Positions 1 through 7,655 of a stretch of 40,880 nucleotides of DNA are shown here, one piece after another. Numbering within the stretch: the first letter of the stretch is position 1; the number at the start of each line of letters is the position of its first letter. Location of the stretch: assembly GCA_045658315.1 (NCBI GenBank), contig JAZOUV010000037.1, positions 1 through 40,880 on the forward strand. Direction: 5' to 3'. Both the position numbers and the translations under genes were made by a program. Source of the stretch: RGIG1995 sp045658315 (GTDB taxonomy: Bacteria; Bacillota; Clostridia; Oscillospirales; CAG-272). The notes beneath the pieces are model-generated. The model searched no databases and had not been told where the DNA came from. It saw only the letters and a program-made list of their open reading frames with translations.

Positions 1-72
1 CTACACTTTCTGTTTCCATACTTTGTGCTTTGTACTTTCTCTCGTTGTTCAATTTTCAAGGACCGTCTCCGC

Positions 73-165
73 CGCACCCTCAAGTGCGACAGCTTGACCA
101 TTATATCACCTACTCCGCCCTTTGTCAATAGGTTTTTTCAAAAAAAAATAACTTTTTTTCACTTT
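73..165 (-). promoter_or_regulatory. rRNA-type promoter and leader reading out of the left edge
   Basis: On the minus strand a perfect -35 TTGACA (123-128) and a perfect -10 TATAAT (100-105) are separated by 17 bases. A/T tracts at 129-165 directly upstream of the -35 resemble an UP element. The transcript would begin near 92 and run left, through a small hairpin (73-88) and then a GGTCCTTGAAAATTGAACAA leader (44-63), a motif typical of the start of Firmicutes rRNA operons. The 16S gene itself is not in the window. The direction is away from oriC, as expected for an rRNA operon. The promoter is seen directly; its rRNA identity is inferred. Confidence 0.7.
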
Positions 166-412
166 GTAAATTCTGGTCAATTGAGCCTTTTATATTATGT
201 ACTCTTGTGGCAATTTTATACAACAATTTATCAATATTTCCACTTGTTTACTTTTTTATTTTCACCATACGACTCCGCAAACATATTCCCACCTATTCTC
301 TCCTTCCTTTTTCGCGAGCTTTTTTACCCTACCCGGATTCAGCACACCACAACATATTTTCCTTGATACTTTTTCGTTTTTATTATATACAATAAAAAAT
401 GAAGAAAACCTA
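166..412. other. AT-rich spacer, nothing recognised
   Basis: This pyrimidine-rich, low-complexity stretch lies between the divergent rRNA-type promoter and the first plus-strand gene. Short open frames here lack ribosome-binding sites and have low-complexity translations. I see no RNA gene or repeat. Confidence 0.5.
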
Positions 413-442
413 TTGTAAAATTACTTGCTTTTATGTTATAAT
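413..442 (+). promoter_or_regulatory. Probable sigma-A promoter of the 484-819 gene
   Basis: TTGTAA (413-418) and a perfect TATAAT (437-442) are spaced 18 bases apart, about 40 bases before the start codon. A second TATAAT at 450-455 has no good -35 partner. Confidence 0.5.
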
Positions 443-483
443 ATGTTGATATAATATTTTCTTTTTGTATTTTGGAGAATGAG

Positions 484-819
484 ATGTTCAACCTCTTTAA
501 AAAACTTACAAAACCGCACAACGAAAACAGCCTTCGTTTTAAGCAGGAGATGGCTGCCCGCATGAACGGTAAACATATTAAATATGTAACCGAAAGAGAA
601 AATGATACGGATATTGTTATCGGGCACGACGGTTGTCTTGCGGTAAGGGACGGCGAACTTATCGTTCTTTCCGACGGAATTGTCAAATTCAGAGTCAAAA
701 TTGCCGAAATGACAGCCTCCGAGCTTATGAGCCTTGAGGGTATAATTCTTTCGGGACCTGACATTGAACACAACGGCGTATACAGAACCGTTATTGCCTA
801 CTACAAATACTATAGATAA
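484..819 (+). CDS. Small hypothetical protein
   Basis: A 111-residue soluble protein that I do not recognise. ATG 484 is chosen because GGAG (474-477) lies six bases upstream; the in-frame TTG at 472 overlaps that site. The N-terminus is basic and amphipathic (MFNLFKKLTKPHN). The rest looks like a compact alpha/beta fold with short beta-type segments (DIVIGHDGCLAV, ELIVLSDGIVKFRV) and no membrane segment or known catalytic motif. It ends 20 bases before the dCMP deaminase gene and is probably co-transcribed with it. Codon use matches its neighbours, so it is likely a real resident gene of unknown function. Confidence 0.75.
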   Translation: MFNLFKKLTKPHNENSLRFKQEMAARMNGKHIKYVTERENDTDIVIGHDGCLAVRDGELIVLSDGIVKFRVKIAEMTASELMSLEGIILSGPDIEHNGVYRTVIAYYKYYR

Positions 820-839
820 TTTTTTAGGGAGAATATATT

Positions 840-1328
840 ATGGAACGTGTAACCAAGGACAACTACTATCTCGACATAGCACAAACGGTAGCAGAAAGGG
901 GAACCTGCCTTCGCCGTCTTTTCGGTGCAATAATAGTTAAAAATGATACTATTGTTTCCACGGGATACGCAGGTGCCCCCCGCGGCAGAAAAAACTGTTG
1001 CGATCTCAAATTTTGTTACAGAGAAAAGCTTAATATTCCCAGAGGCGAAAGATACGAGCTTTGCCGTTCTGTTCACGCAGAAGCAAACGCTATTATAGCG
1101 GCAAGTCGTGAGCAGGCACTCGGTGCCACGCTCTATCTTGCCTGCATAGCTCCCGATACTCACGAGCTTTTGCCCGGAACTACGTGCTGTAGCATGTGTA
1201 AGCGTATGGTTATCAATGCCGGTATTGAAAAGGTTGTAGTCAGAGATACAAAAGACGAATACAGAGTCATTTCCGTATCCGAATGGATAGAAAATGACGA
1301 TAGCCTTTCCGGCTCTTTTGGATACTAA
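840..1328 (+). CDS. dCMP deaminase family protein (ComEB-like)
   Basis: A zinc-dependent cytidine/deoxycytidylate deaminase of 162 residues. The catalytic HAE (H79, E81) and the downstream zinc cysteines C117 and C120 are visible; the usual Pro before the first cysteine is replaced by Cys116. TGYAGAPRGR (41-50) matches the nucleotide/phosphate-binding loop of dCMP deaminases, and C53/C54/C59 resemble the extra cysteines of that family. The expected reaction is dCMP to dUMP, feeding dTMP synthesis in the cytosol. The start is set by GGGAG eight bases upstream of ATG 840. It is the second gene of a plus-strand run. A ComEB competence role cannot be assumed, because no comEA or comEC is nearby. 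Confidence 0.85.
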   Translation: MERVTKDNYYLDIAQTVAERGTCLRRLFGAIIVKNDTIVSTGYAGAPRGRKNCCDLKFCYREKLNIPRGERYELCRSVHAEANAIIAASREQALGATLYLACIAPDTHELLPGTTCCSMCKRMVINAGIEKVVVRDTKDEYRVISVSEWIENDDSLSGSFGY

Positions 1329-1377
1329 TTCCGCATTTTAAAAAAATTCCTTCCTTATTATATATAGGTTATACAAT

Positions 1378-1875
1378 ATGACACAAACACGGGAAATCGG
1401 TAAAAATATTATTACAGAAGCTCCGCCCCTCAAGGTCTGTTTTGTTTGCACGGGCAACACCTGCCGCAGTCCTATGGCAATGGCTGTACTCAACAAATAC
1501 GGCAATGGCAAATATATTGCAGAATCTGCCGGTATTATGGCGGACAAGGGTGCATCCATAAACGAAAAAGCAAGAAATGCACTTATTAAAGCAGGAATTG
1601 AATCTACTGTTCAAAATAATTATGACGAACACATTGCCCGTCAGCTAAATATGGGCATAATGGAATCGGCAGACATAATTATCGGGGTAGGAGCCGGACA
1701 CGCTATGATGATTATTCAAAGCTATCCGCTTCTTGCGTCAAAGGTAACATCCTTCGAAAAGCCCGTTACAGACCCCTTTGGACAGTCTCAGGAAATATAC
1801 GATAAATGCCTTGCAGAAATCACGGAACAAATAAACAATATGTTTTTACTCGCGGACGGTAAGGGAAATGACTAA
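1378..1875 (+). CDS. Low-molecular-weight protein tyrosine phosphatase
   Basis: A 165-residue cytosolic protein of the LMW-PTP fold. The P-loop CX5R is CTGNTCR (24-30), followed by SPMA, and the general-acid DP pair is D132-P133. It is expected to dephosphorylate phosphotyrosine or phosphoarginine proteins; in Bacillus, YwlE of this family is an arginine phosphatase. The threonine in CTGNTCR is the type of residue linked to arginine specificity in YwlE, so that activity is plausible but not shown. It overlaps the rimI start by 8 bases, so the two are translationally coupled. In many Firmicutes a ywlE-type gene lies near threonylcarbamoyl-adenosine genes, as here. Confidence 0.85.
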   Translation: MTQTREIGKNIITEAPPLKVCFVCTGNTCRSPMAMAVLNKYGNGKYIAESAGIMADKGASINEKARNALIKAGIESTVQNNYDEHIARQLNMGIMESADIIIGVGAGHAMMIIQSYPLLASKVTSFEKPVTDPFGQSQEIYDKCLAEITEQINNMFLLADGKGND

Positions 1876-2314
1876 ACTCGAAATTATTCCCACAACCACT
1901 GAACACCTTGACAGAATTGTTGAAATTGAAGCCCTCTGCTTTACAACGCCCTGGTCTCGCAAAAGCTTTGCCGACAGTATGGCAAATGAACATATCATCA
2001 GCTTTTTTACTGCAACTGTTAACGGTGATATTGCAGGATATATATGTGTGTTTCATCTGTTTGAGGAGGGTGAACTGCTGAATATAGCAGTCAGTCCCGA
2101 TTACAGAAAACGTGGGTTAGGTCAAGCTTTAATGAACAAAATGTACGACTGTCTGAAATTAAAAAATATTACTCGTATAACTCTTGAAGTCCGAGAATCA
2201 AACACCAATGCGAAAAATCTTTATTTAAAAAACGGTTTCAAGCCCATTGGCGTAAGAAGGAATTACTATACTTCCCCTACTGAAAACGGCATAGTTATGG
2301 AAAAACACCTTTGA
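1868..2314 (+). CDS. rimI: Ribosomal protein bS18 alanine N-acetyltransferase (GNAT)
   Basis: A 148-residue GNAT protein. The acetyl-CoA pyrophosphate loop is seen as RKRGLGQAL, and the N-terminal pattern with FTTPWS is typical of RimI. It is expected to acetylate the N-terminal alanine of ribosomal protein bS18 using acetyl-CoA. The start ATG lies inside the end of the phosphatase gene. It precedes tsaD by 25 bases; rimI next to tsaD is a conserved arrangement in many bacteria, which supports RimI over other GNAT enzymes. Confidence 0.85.
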   Translation: MTKLEIIPTTTEHLDRIVEIEALCFTTPWSRKSFADSMANEHIISFFTATVNGDIAGYICVFHLFEEGELLNIAVSPDYRKRGLGQALMNKMYDCLKLKNITRITLEVRESNTNAKNLYLKNGFKPIGVRRNYYTSPTENGIVMEKHL

Positions 2315-2339
2315 GAACACAGCTTGAAAGGACAAAATA

Positions 2340-3347
2340 ATGCTTATCTTAGCTATAGAAAGTTCGTGCGACGAGACGGCGGCGGCTGTTGCCCTCATCG
2401 ACGAGGCTACACAAAATATTGAAATAAAGGCTTCAATCATTGCAAGTCAAATAGACATACACGCACTTTACGGCGGTGTCGTTCCTGAAATTGCAAGTCG
2501 TGCTCACGCGGAAGCACTTTCTAAAATAACATACGAAGCACTGCAAAAATCCAATATTACGGTCAAAGACGTTGACGCTATCGCCGTAAGCTATGCACCC
2601 GGACTTATAGGGGCTCTGCTCACAGGTGTAAACTTTGCAAAAGGTCTCGCCTTTGCAAACAACAAGCCACTCATTCCCGTTAATCACATCAAGGGACATA
2701 TTGCGGCTTCATACATTGAAAATAAAATAAAACCTCCTTTTTTGGCACTTGCGGCATCGGGCGGTCATACTTCGATTATAAATGTAAAAAGCTATACGGA
2801 ATTTGAAACTATCGGCAGAACAAGAGACGATGCTGTCGGCGAATGCTTCGATAAGATTGCACGAGTTATGGGTATTCCCTATCCCGGAGGAGCGGAAATG
2901 GATAAGCTCGCATCGGCAGGCAATAAAAAAGCAATAAAATTCCCCTCGGCAGCAGTCTCGGGAGACAATCTCGACTACTCGTTCAGCGGACTCAAAACTG
3001 CGGCAATTAATTATCTGCATAACGCAGAACAAAAGGGTGAGAATATATGCCGCGAAGACGTTGCGGCATCCTTGACGAAGACAATCGTTGATTCAGTTAT
3101 TTCAAAATTGGACTCTGCAATTGATTTGACAGGATATAACACCCTTGTTGTTGCAGGCGGAGTTGCAGCAAATTCCCACTTACGAGAGGGGCTTAAAGCC
3201 TTCGCAGAAAAAAAAGATCTCACCCTCGCTATACCGACATTAAAGTATTGCGGAGATAATGCGGCTATGATTGCAGTCCAGGGTTACTTCGAATATAAGA
3301 ATGGCAACATTGCAAAAACAGACCTAAACGCAGTTGCCCGTCCCTGA
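2340..3347 (+). CDS. tsaD: tRNA N6-adenosine threonylcarbamoyltransferase TsaD
   Basis: 335 residues, the full length of the Kae1/TsaD ASKHA family. ESSCDET is at 7-13, the metal-binding HxxxH is H116/H120, ASGGHT follows near 139-144, and the C-terminal GGVAANSHLR and YCGDNAAMI motifs are present. With TsaB and TsaE it transfers threonylcarbamoyl from TC-AMP to A37 of ANN-decoding tRNAs. AAAGGA upstream fixes ATG 2340. The partner genes tsaB and tsaE, which often sit directly upstream, are absent from this window. The gene is followed by a DnaA-box-rich spacer rather than a standard terminator. Confidence 0.95.
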   Translation: MLILAIESSCDETAAAVALIDEATQNIEIKASIIASQIDIHALYGGVVPEIASRAHAEALSKITYEALQKSNITVKDVDAIAVSYAPGLIGALLTGVNFAKGLAFANNKPLIPVNHIKGHIAASYIENKIKPPFLALAASGGHTSIINVKSYTEFETIGRTRDDAVGECFDKIARVMGIPYPGGAEMDKLASAGNKKAIKFPSAAVSGDNLDYSFSGLKTAAINYLHNAEQKGENICREDVAASLTKTIVDSVISKLDSAIDLTGYNTLVVAGGVAANSHLREGLKAFAEKKDLTLAIPTLKYCGDNAAMIAVQGYFEYKNGNIAKTDLNAVARP

Positions 3348-3350
3348 ATT

Positions 3351-3502
3351 TTATCAACACAAAGTTTTCCACAGGTGTGGAAAACTTTGTTGTTAAATTT
3401 TTTGTAAACCCCATTTTTCCCTTAGTTTCGTTAAATTTAGGGGAGAAATGTGGAAAAATATGTTAGTTTTGTTGAAAAGTTACACTATTAGGCTGTGGAA
3501 AA
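3351..3502. promoter_or_regulatory. Origin-like cluster of six DnaA-box matches upstream of rex-dnaD-dnaI
   Basis: Nine-base matches are TTATCAACA (3351-3359), TTTTCCACA (3365-3373), and on the minus strand TTTTCCACA (3376-3384, 3449-3457, 3494-3502) and TTTTCAACA (3470-3478). These are the same three variants found in the dnaA-dnaN origin. Two form a perfect inverted repeat, with 15-bp arms at 3359-3373 and 3376-3390 and a 2-base centre. That palindrome could also act as a tsaD terminator, since a run of six T follows six bases after it (3397-3402). No ORF is present. DnaA binding is inferred. Confidence 0.7.
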
Positions 3503-3532
3503 CTTTAATTTTTTTACATAAGGTGATTGCTT

Positions 3533-4171
3533 GTGAAAGGTGAAAATAGGAAAAAAGCAACAAAAAAGAATACAGACACTGTCGGCGTTTCCAAGTCAAT
3601 GACAATGAGACTGCCCTATTATTTGCGTACCCTGAGAGGCTTACTTGAAGGTAATATATACAGAACCTCCTCTACAGAACTGGCAAAATTGATGAACCTT
3701 TCCGCCTCGCAGATAAGACAAGACCTTTCCGCCTTTGGAGCCTCGGGACTTAAAGGTTACGGATACGATGTTAAGACGCTCTATACATCAATTCTCGATA
3801 TTGCCGGTGTCAGAGATGAGTATTCCGCCGTTATCCTCGGCACAAAAGAAATGATAACCATGCTGACCGCCCGTCCCGTTTTTGTAAAGCAGGGCGTTGC
3901 ACTGAAAAAAGCTTTTGAAACCGTTGATTTATTAGACCTCAAAGAATTTGAAGACTATTGCAGGAATAACGCTGTTGACATAGTTGTTCTCGCCACAGAA
4001 AGCGGCTTCACAAAAGAGGCTGTAGACATTATAAAGGGACTTGACATCAAAGGCATCTGGAACTTTTCCGACATTAAGCTTGACCTTGATATACCCGTAA
4101 AAAACATTTGGATTGACGATTCCCTTATGGCTCTCTGCTTTGAATTGAACCGTAAAAGTATAGAAGAATAA
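3533..4171 (+). CDS. Rex-family winged-helix regulator with degenerate NAD(H) site
   Basis: 212 residues. The N-terminal winged helix is well kept: LPYYLRTLRGLL near 27-38 and SASQIRQDLSAFG at 57-69, close to the Rex recognition helix. The Rossmann glycine loop, normally GxGxxG after the first strand, reads GTKEMI (103-108), and the stretch after the second strand appears about 15 residues short. Classical Rex represses fermentation and respiration genes and is released by NADH; this protein may not sense NADH. A GTG start at 3533 is preferred because AAGGTGA (3519-3525) is seven bases upstream; TTG 3527 is too close. It leads an apparent operon with dnaD and dnaI. Confidence 0.85.
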   Translation: MKGENRKKATKKNTDTVGVSKSMTMRLPYYLRTLRGLLEGNIYRTSSTELAKLMNLSASQIRQDLSAFGASGLKGYGYDVKTLYTSILDIAGVRDEYSAVILGTKEMITMLTARPVFVKQGVALKKAFETVDLLDLKEFEDYCRNNAVDIVVLATESGFTKEAVDIIKGLDIKGIWNFSDIKLDLDIPVKNIWIDDSLMALCFELNRKSIEE

Positions 4172-4182
4172 AGGATTATTTT

Positions 4183-5169
4183 ATGATTTTTAGATTTGTA
4201 AACAATGAGAATATGATGACTTTGCCTAAAGCCCCTCTGTTAAGCAAACTCAGAAATGCTTCCGAAAACGAGATTAAGGTTTTGCTTTACGGTGCGGCAG
4301 CGGCAGTAAACGGCAGTTTTAATGAAAATGATATACAAGAGCTGTCAGGTCTTGACATTACCGATATTATAATCGCTCTTCAATTTTGGCGAGGTGCAGA
4401 AGTGCTGACTATTGACGGCGATACTCAAAAGATTACCGTTAAACCGCAAAACGATAAGGTTAAACCTCTTAAGAAGAACGATATTCCCAGTTATTCGGGA
4501 GAAGAGATTGCAAGCCTTTTCGAGAAAAAGGCCGAACTCGGATTACTTATTGACGAGTGTCAGAAAATTGCAGGAAAGATATTTAACCCTCTTGAAATAA
4601 ATAAAATTGTTTCTCTTTATGACTATCTTGGACTTTCCTGCGAATATATTTTGAATTTATACCACTACTGCGAAAAGAAAAGAAAGACAACGGTTCACTA
4701 CTTGGAGACAACAGCTTTCAGTCTTTATGACAGCGGAGTTGACACCGACGAAAAGCTGAGGGAATATCTGAAAAACAAAGAAGAATTTGACTCTGTTGCA
4801 GGACAAATACGCCGTATTTTCGGAATTGGAAGCAGAAGGTTTACAAAGACGGAAGAAAGACTTATTTCAAAGTGGAAGGACTTGTATAAATTCCGCATTG
4901 AAATAATTGAATATGCCTATGAGTTGACTGTTAGAGCAACAAGCAAAGCATCACTTCCATACGCCGGAAAAATTCTTGACAACTGGTTTAAAGCAGGCTA
5001 TACGACTTTGGAACAGGCAAAAGAAAGCGAATTTGCCTACAAAAAGAAAAAAGAAGAAGAAAACATCTCAGAATCAAGCTTTGACAACGATGAATTTTTT
5101 GAAGCGGCACTGAAACGAAGCTACGATAATATTGGAAAAAGCTCCCCCTACGACAACAACAATCAATAA
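4183..5169 (+). CDS. dnaD: DnaD domain protein, primosome component
   Basis: 328 residues. Residues about 20-90 resemble a winged-helix N-domain. Two DnaD/DnaB2-type helical domains follow, roughly 110-200 and 208-285. The second carries the typical KWKDLYKF...AYELTV pattern and ends with LPYAGKILDNWFKAGY. The C-terminus is acidic and low complexity. DnaD-family proteins help DnaA-dependent helicase loading and primosome restart on DNA. The gene lies 11 bases after rex and 17 bases before a DnaI-like ATPase, the classic helicase-loading pair. The ortholog symbol is functional shorthand; in this lineage DnaD and DnaB-type loaders are hard to separate. Confidence 0.85.
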   Translation: MIFRFVNNENMMTLPKAPLLSKLRNASENEIKVLLYGAAAAVNGSFNENDIQELSGLDITDIIIALQFWRGAEVLTIDGDTQKITVKPQNDKVKPLKKNDIPSYSGEEIASLFEKKAELGLLIDECQKIAGKIFNPLEINKIVSLYDYLGLSCEYILNLYHYCEKKRKTTVHYLETTAFSLYDSGVDTDEKLREYLKNKEEFDSVAGQIRRIFGIGSRRFTKTEERLISKWKDLYKFRIEIIEYAYELTVRATSKASLPYAGKILDNWFKAGYTTLEQAKESEFAYKKKKEEENISESSFDNDEFFEAALKRSYDNIGKSSPYDNNNQ

Positions 5170-5186
5170 AAAGTTGAGGAATTGAT

Positions 5187-6149
5187 ATGGCATCGTACCG
5201 TGAAAATTTTGAAAAGATTAAAATCCAATACGAAACGAAAAAGCTTAACGCAATAAAAGATGCAGAGGCTCGCACTTTGGCTATTCACAACGAATATCCG
5301 GATATTAAAGCAATAGATACCGAGCTTCGCACAACAGGACTCAGCATTATGCGAGAGGCAACAAAAGGAAAAGAGGGACTGGATGAAAGACTGAAGGCTC
5401 TGGAAGAAAGAAATGCCGAGCTTCAGCAAAAAAGAAAAGCTCTTTTGAAAACCCATAATCTGTCCGAGGATTGTACAGATCCCCATTATGAATGTAAAGA
5501 CTGCACCGATACAGGCTATATTGGTATAAATATGTGCCATTGCTTTAAAGCTGCACTGTCGAAATGTGCTTTTGAGACTTCGGGGCTGGGTGCACTTCTA
5601 AAAGACCAGTCTTTTGAAACCTTTGATTTGTCATTTTATCTTGACAATAAGCACAATTATGAGACAATGCAAATCAATGCGGAAAAGTGCAAGGCTTATG
5701 CTGAAAACTTTAACGAGAATTCGGGCAATCTCCTTCTAATGGGAGCTACGGGACTCGGCAAGACACACCTTTCAACCTCTATTGCCAAAAAGGTTATTGA
5801 AAAAGGTTACGGAGTTATATACGACTCGGCAACAAATATTTTCAATGACTATAATAAAGAACAATTTAAGGGCGAATCGGGACTCACAGAAAAATATTTT
5901 GAATGTGACCTGCTTATCTTAGATGACTTGGGTACCGAAATGCATACTCCTTTTACGGTTTCCTGCTTGTATAATCTTATAAATACACGCCTGAACTCAG
6001 GCAAGAGTATGATTATTAATACAAATCTTTCCATAGACGAGCTGAGAAAAGCATATACCGACAGAATTACATCACGTATGCTCGGTTGCTTTGAGCCTTT
6101 GATGTTCCTCGGAAAAGATATTCGTATGCAAAAACTGCAAAGAAGATAA
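5187..6149 (+). CDS. dnaI: DnaI/DnaC-like AAA+ helicase loader
   Basis: 320 residues. A helical N-terminal region (1-90) is followed by a zinc-binding-type cysteine cluster (C96, C103, C106, C117, H118, C119), as in Bacillus DnaI. The AAA+ core has Walker A GATGLGKT (186-193), Walker B LLILDDLGTE (242-251) and a sensor-1-type NTN near the end. It should load the replicative DnaB/DnaC-type helicase at oriC and at restart forks. GAGGA upstream fixes ATG 5187. It is the last gene of rex-dnaD-dnaI; a promoter for the next gene follows after about 30 bases. Confidence 0.92.
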   Translation: MASYRENFEKIKIQYETKKLNAIKDAEARTLAIHNEYPDIKAIDTELRTTGLSIMREATKGKEGLDERLKALEERNAELQQKRKALLKTHNLSEDCTDPHYECKDCTDTGYIGINMCHCFKAALSKCAFETSGLGALLKDQSFETFDLSFYLDNKHNYETMQINAEKCKAYAENFNENSGNLLLMGATGLGKTHLSTSIAKKVIEKGYGVIYDSATNIFNDYNKEQFKGESGLTEKYFECDLLILDDLGTEMHTPFTVSCLYNLINTRLNSGKSMIINTNLSIDELRKAYTDRITSRMLGCFEPLMFLGKDIRMQKLQRR

Positions 6150-6176
6150 AAATTATTCTCTCTTTTTCAAAACATC

Positions 6177-6204
6177 TTGTTTTTTCATATTATTTCTGTA
6201 TAAT
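6177..6204 (+). promoter_or_regulatory. Sigma-A promoter of the aminotransferase gene
   Basis: TTGTTT (6177-6182) and a perfect TATAAT (6199-6204) are spaced 16 bases apart, followed by an AT-rich leader of about 50 bases and a strong GAGGAG ribosome-binding site before ATG 6263. Confidence 0.6.
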
Positions 6205-6262
6205 ATATATGTAATTTTTTATTTTAAATTTAACAAATAATATACTCAATGAGGAGACTGCT

Positions 6263-7543
6263 ATGAAGTATTCTGAACTTTCAAAAAACGAACTTCTTAA
6301 CCTTAAAGCTCAGCTTACCGCCGAATATGAAGGCTTGAAGGCTTTGGGACTTAAATTAGATATGTCCAGAGGTAAACCCGCCCCCTCTCAGGTTGACATT
6401 TCCGACGGTATTCTTACCGCAATTACCGACACTAAGGATACAAGAGGTGAAAACGGCACCGATTACCGTAACTACGGTATTCTTGAGGGTATTCCCGAAA
6501 TCAGAGAAATGTTCGGCAAAGTGTTTGATGTTCCTGCCGAAAATGTTATCGCTTGCGGTAACTCGAGCCTTAACCTTATGTACGATGCTTTTGCAAGAGC
6601 ATATATTTTCGGTCTTCCCGGTGCAAAAAAGCCTTGGGGCAAGCAGGAAAAATTAAAATGGCTCTGCCCTGTTCCCGGCTATGACAGACATTTTGCTATC
6701 TGTGAACGCTTCGGTATAGAAATGATCAATATTGAAATGACCCCCACCGGTCCCGATATGGACAAGATCGAAGAATTGGTTGCAAACGATGAGACTATAA
6801 AGGGTATTTGGTGCGTTCCGAAGTACAGCAACCCTCAGGGTATAACATATTCCGACGAGACAGTTCGCCGCCTTGCTGCACTTAAACCCAAAGCTGACGA
6901 CTTCCGTATCTTCTGGGATAACGCATATTATATTCACACCATTGCTGAAGATGAAAAGCTCCTTAATATCTATGAAGAAGCTCATAAAGCAGGAAACGAG
7001 GATATCTTCTTTGAATTTTCCTCTACATCTAAAATTACATATCCCGGCGGCGGCGTAGCATTTATAATTGCAAGTAAGAATAATATTGACTATATCAAAA
7101 AGCAGATGACTATTCAGACTATCAGCTACGATAAGATTCATCAGCTTCGCCACGTTAAGTTCTTCAAAACTCCCGAAAACGTTGTTGAACACATGAAGAA
7201 GCACGGTGCTTGTCTCAAGCCCAAGTTCGATGCGGTTCACGATACCTTTGAAAAAGAATTTGCAGGTCTCGGTATCGCAGAGTGGGTGAACCCCAACGGC
7301 GGTTACTTCATCAGTCTTGATGTTATGGACGGTTGTGCTAAGAGAGCTCATGCCCTCGCTAAAGATGCCGGTGTTACACTCACCAATGCAGGTGCTACTT
7401 ATCCCTACAATAATGACCCCAGAGACAGAAACCTCCGTATTGCTCCTTCCTATCCTACTCCCGAAGAACTCAAAAAAGCTATCGGTGTTCTCTGTGTCTG
7501 CGTTAAACTTGCTGCTGTTGAAAAGTTACTTGAAACTAAATAA
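6263..7543 (+). CDS. Aspartate aminotransferase, fold-type I subgroup 1c
   Basis: 426 residues, PLP-dependent. SMRGKP-like MSRGKPAPSQ lies at 34-43, the cofactor-contacting N190-P191 and D219/Y222 are present, and the Schiff-base lysine K257 is in FSSTSKITYPGGG. The sequence pattern is that of the Clostridium/Corynebacterium type 1c aspartate aminotransferase family rather than AspC. It should interconvert aspartate/2-oxoglutarate and oxaloacetate/glutamate. It has its own promoter and a strong GAGGAG site. Codon use is visibly more biased than in neighbours (frequent ggt, ctt, ttc), suggesting high expression, although it is transcribed toward the origin. Confidence 0.85.
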   Translation: MKYSELSKNELLNLKAQLTAEYEGLKALGLKLDMSRGKPAPSQVDISDGILTAITDTKDTRGENGTDYRNYGILEGIPEIREMFGKVFDVPAENVIACGNSSLNLMYDAFARAYIFGLPGAKKPWGKQEKLKWLCPVPGYDRHFAICERFGIEMINIEMTPTGPDMDKIEELVANDETIKGIWCVPKYSNPQGITYSDETVRRLAALKPKADDFRIFWDNAYYIHTIAEDEKLLNIYEEAHKAGNEDIFFEFSSTSKITYPGGGVAFIIASKNNIDYIKKQMTIQTISYDKIHQLRHVKFFKTPENVVEHMKKHGACLKPKFDAVHDTFEKEFAGLGIAEWVNPNGGYFISLDVMDGCAKRAHALAKDAGVTLTNAGATYPYNNDPRDRNLRIAPSYPTPEELKKAIGVLCVCVKLAAVEKLLETK

Positions 7544-7558
7544 AGTATAAAAAGTAGT

Positions 7559-7607
7559 GCGGGAACTTTTTTGAAAAAAAGTTCCCGCAACCTCAAAAAA
7601 CTTAAAA
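7559..7607 (-). repeat. Dispersed repeat R2, copy 1 (hairpin)
   Basis: A near-perfect inverted repeat at 7559-7588 (GCGGGAACTTTTTT with its complement) is followed by an A-rich tail. Read on the minus strand it resembles the gyrB leader copy (19469-19553) and the copy at 28853-28925: an AAGTTTTTTGAGG-like start, then a hairpin with T/A-rich centre. No T-run follows on the plus strand, so it is not a canonical terminator. Confidence 0.5.
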
Positions 7608-7650
7608 AAATAGGGTTTGTGCATACGTAAAAATATTGCACAAACCCTTT
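7604..7650. terminator. Bidirectional terminator between aminotransferase and minus-strand cassette
   Basis: A perfect 12-bp stem (AGGGTTTGTGCA 7612-7623, complement 7637-7648) has a 13-base loop. On the minus strand it is followed by ATTTTTTT, so it should end the lipoprotein/membrane-protein transcript. On the plus strand the T-run is short (TTT then AATTATT). The arm contains the GGTTTGTGC motif shared with repeat R1. Confidence 0.75.
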
Positions 7651-7655
7651 AATTA

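Noticed and set aside
3421..3480. Rex operator (TTGTTAA-N6-TTAACAA type) before rex
   Set aside because: TTGTTAAATT and GTTAAATTTAG fragments are present but no complete inverted operator; only DnaA-box matches are convincing.
6653..7351. 232-residue open frame on the minus strand
   Set aside because: Antisense to the highly conserved core of the aminotransferase, whose motifs are intact in the plus frame.
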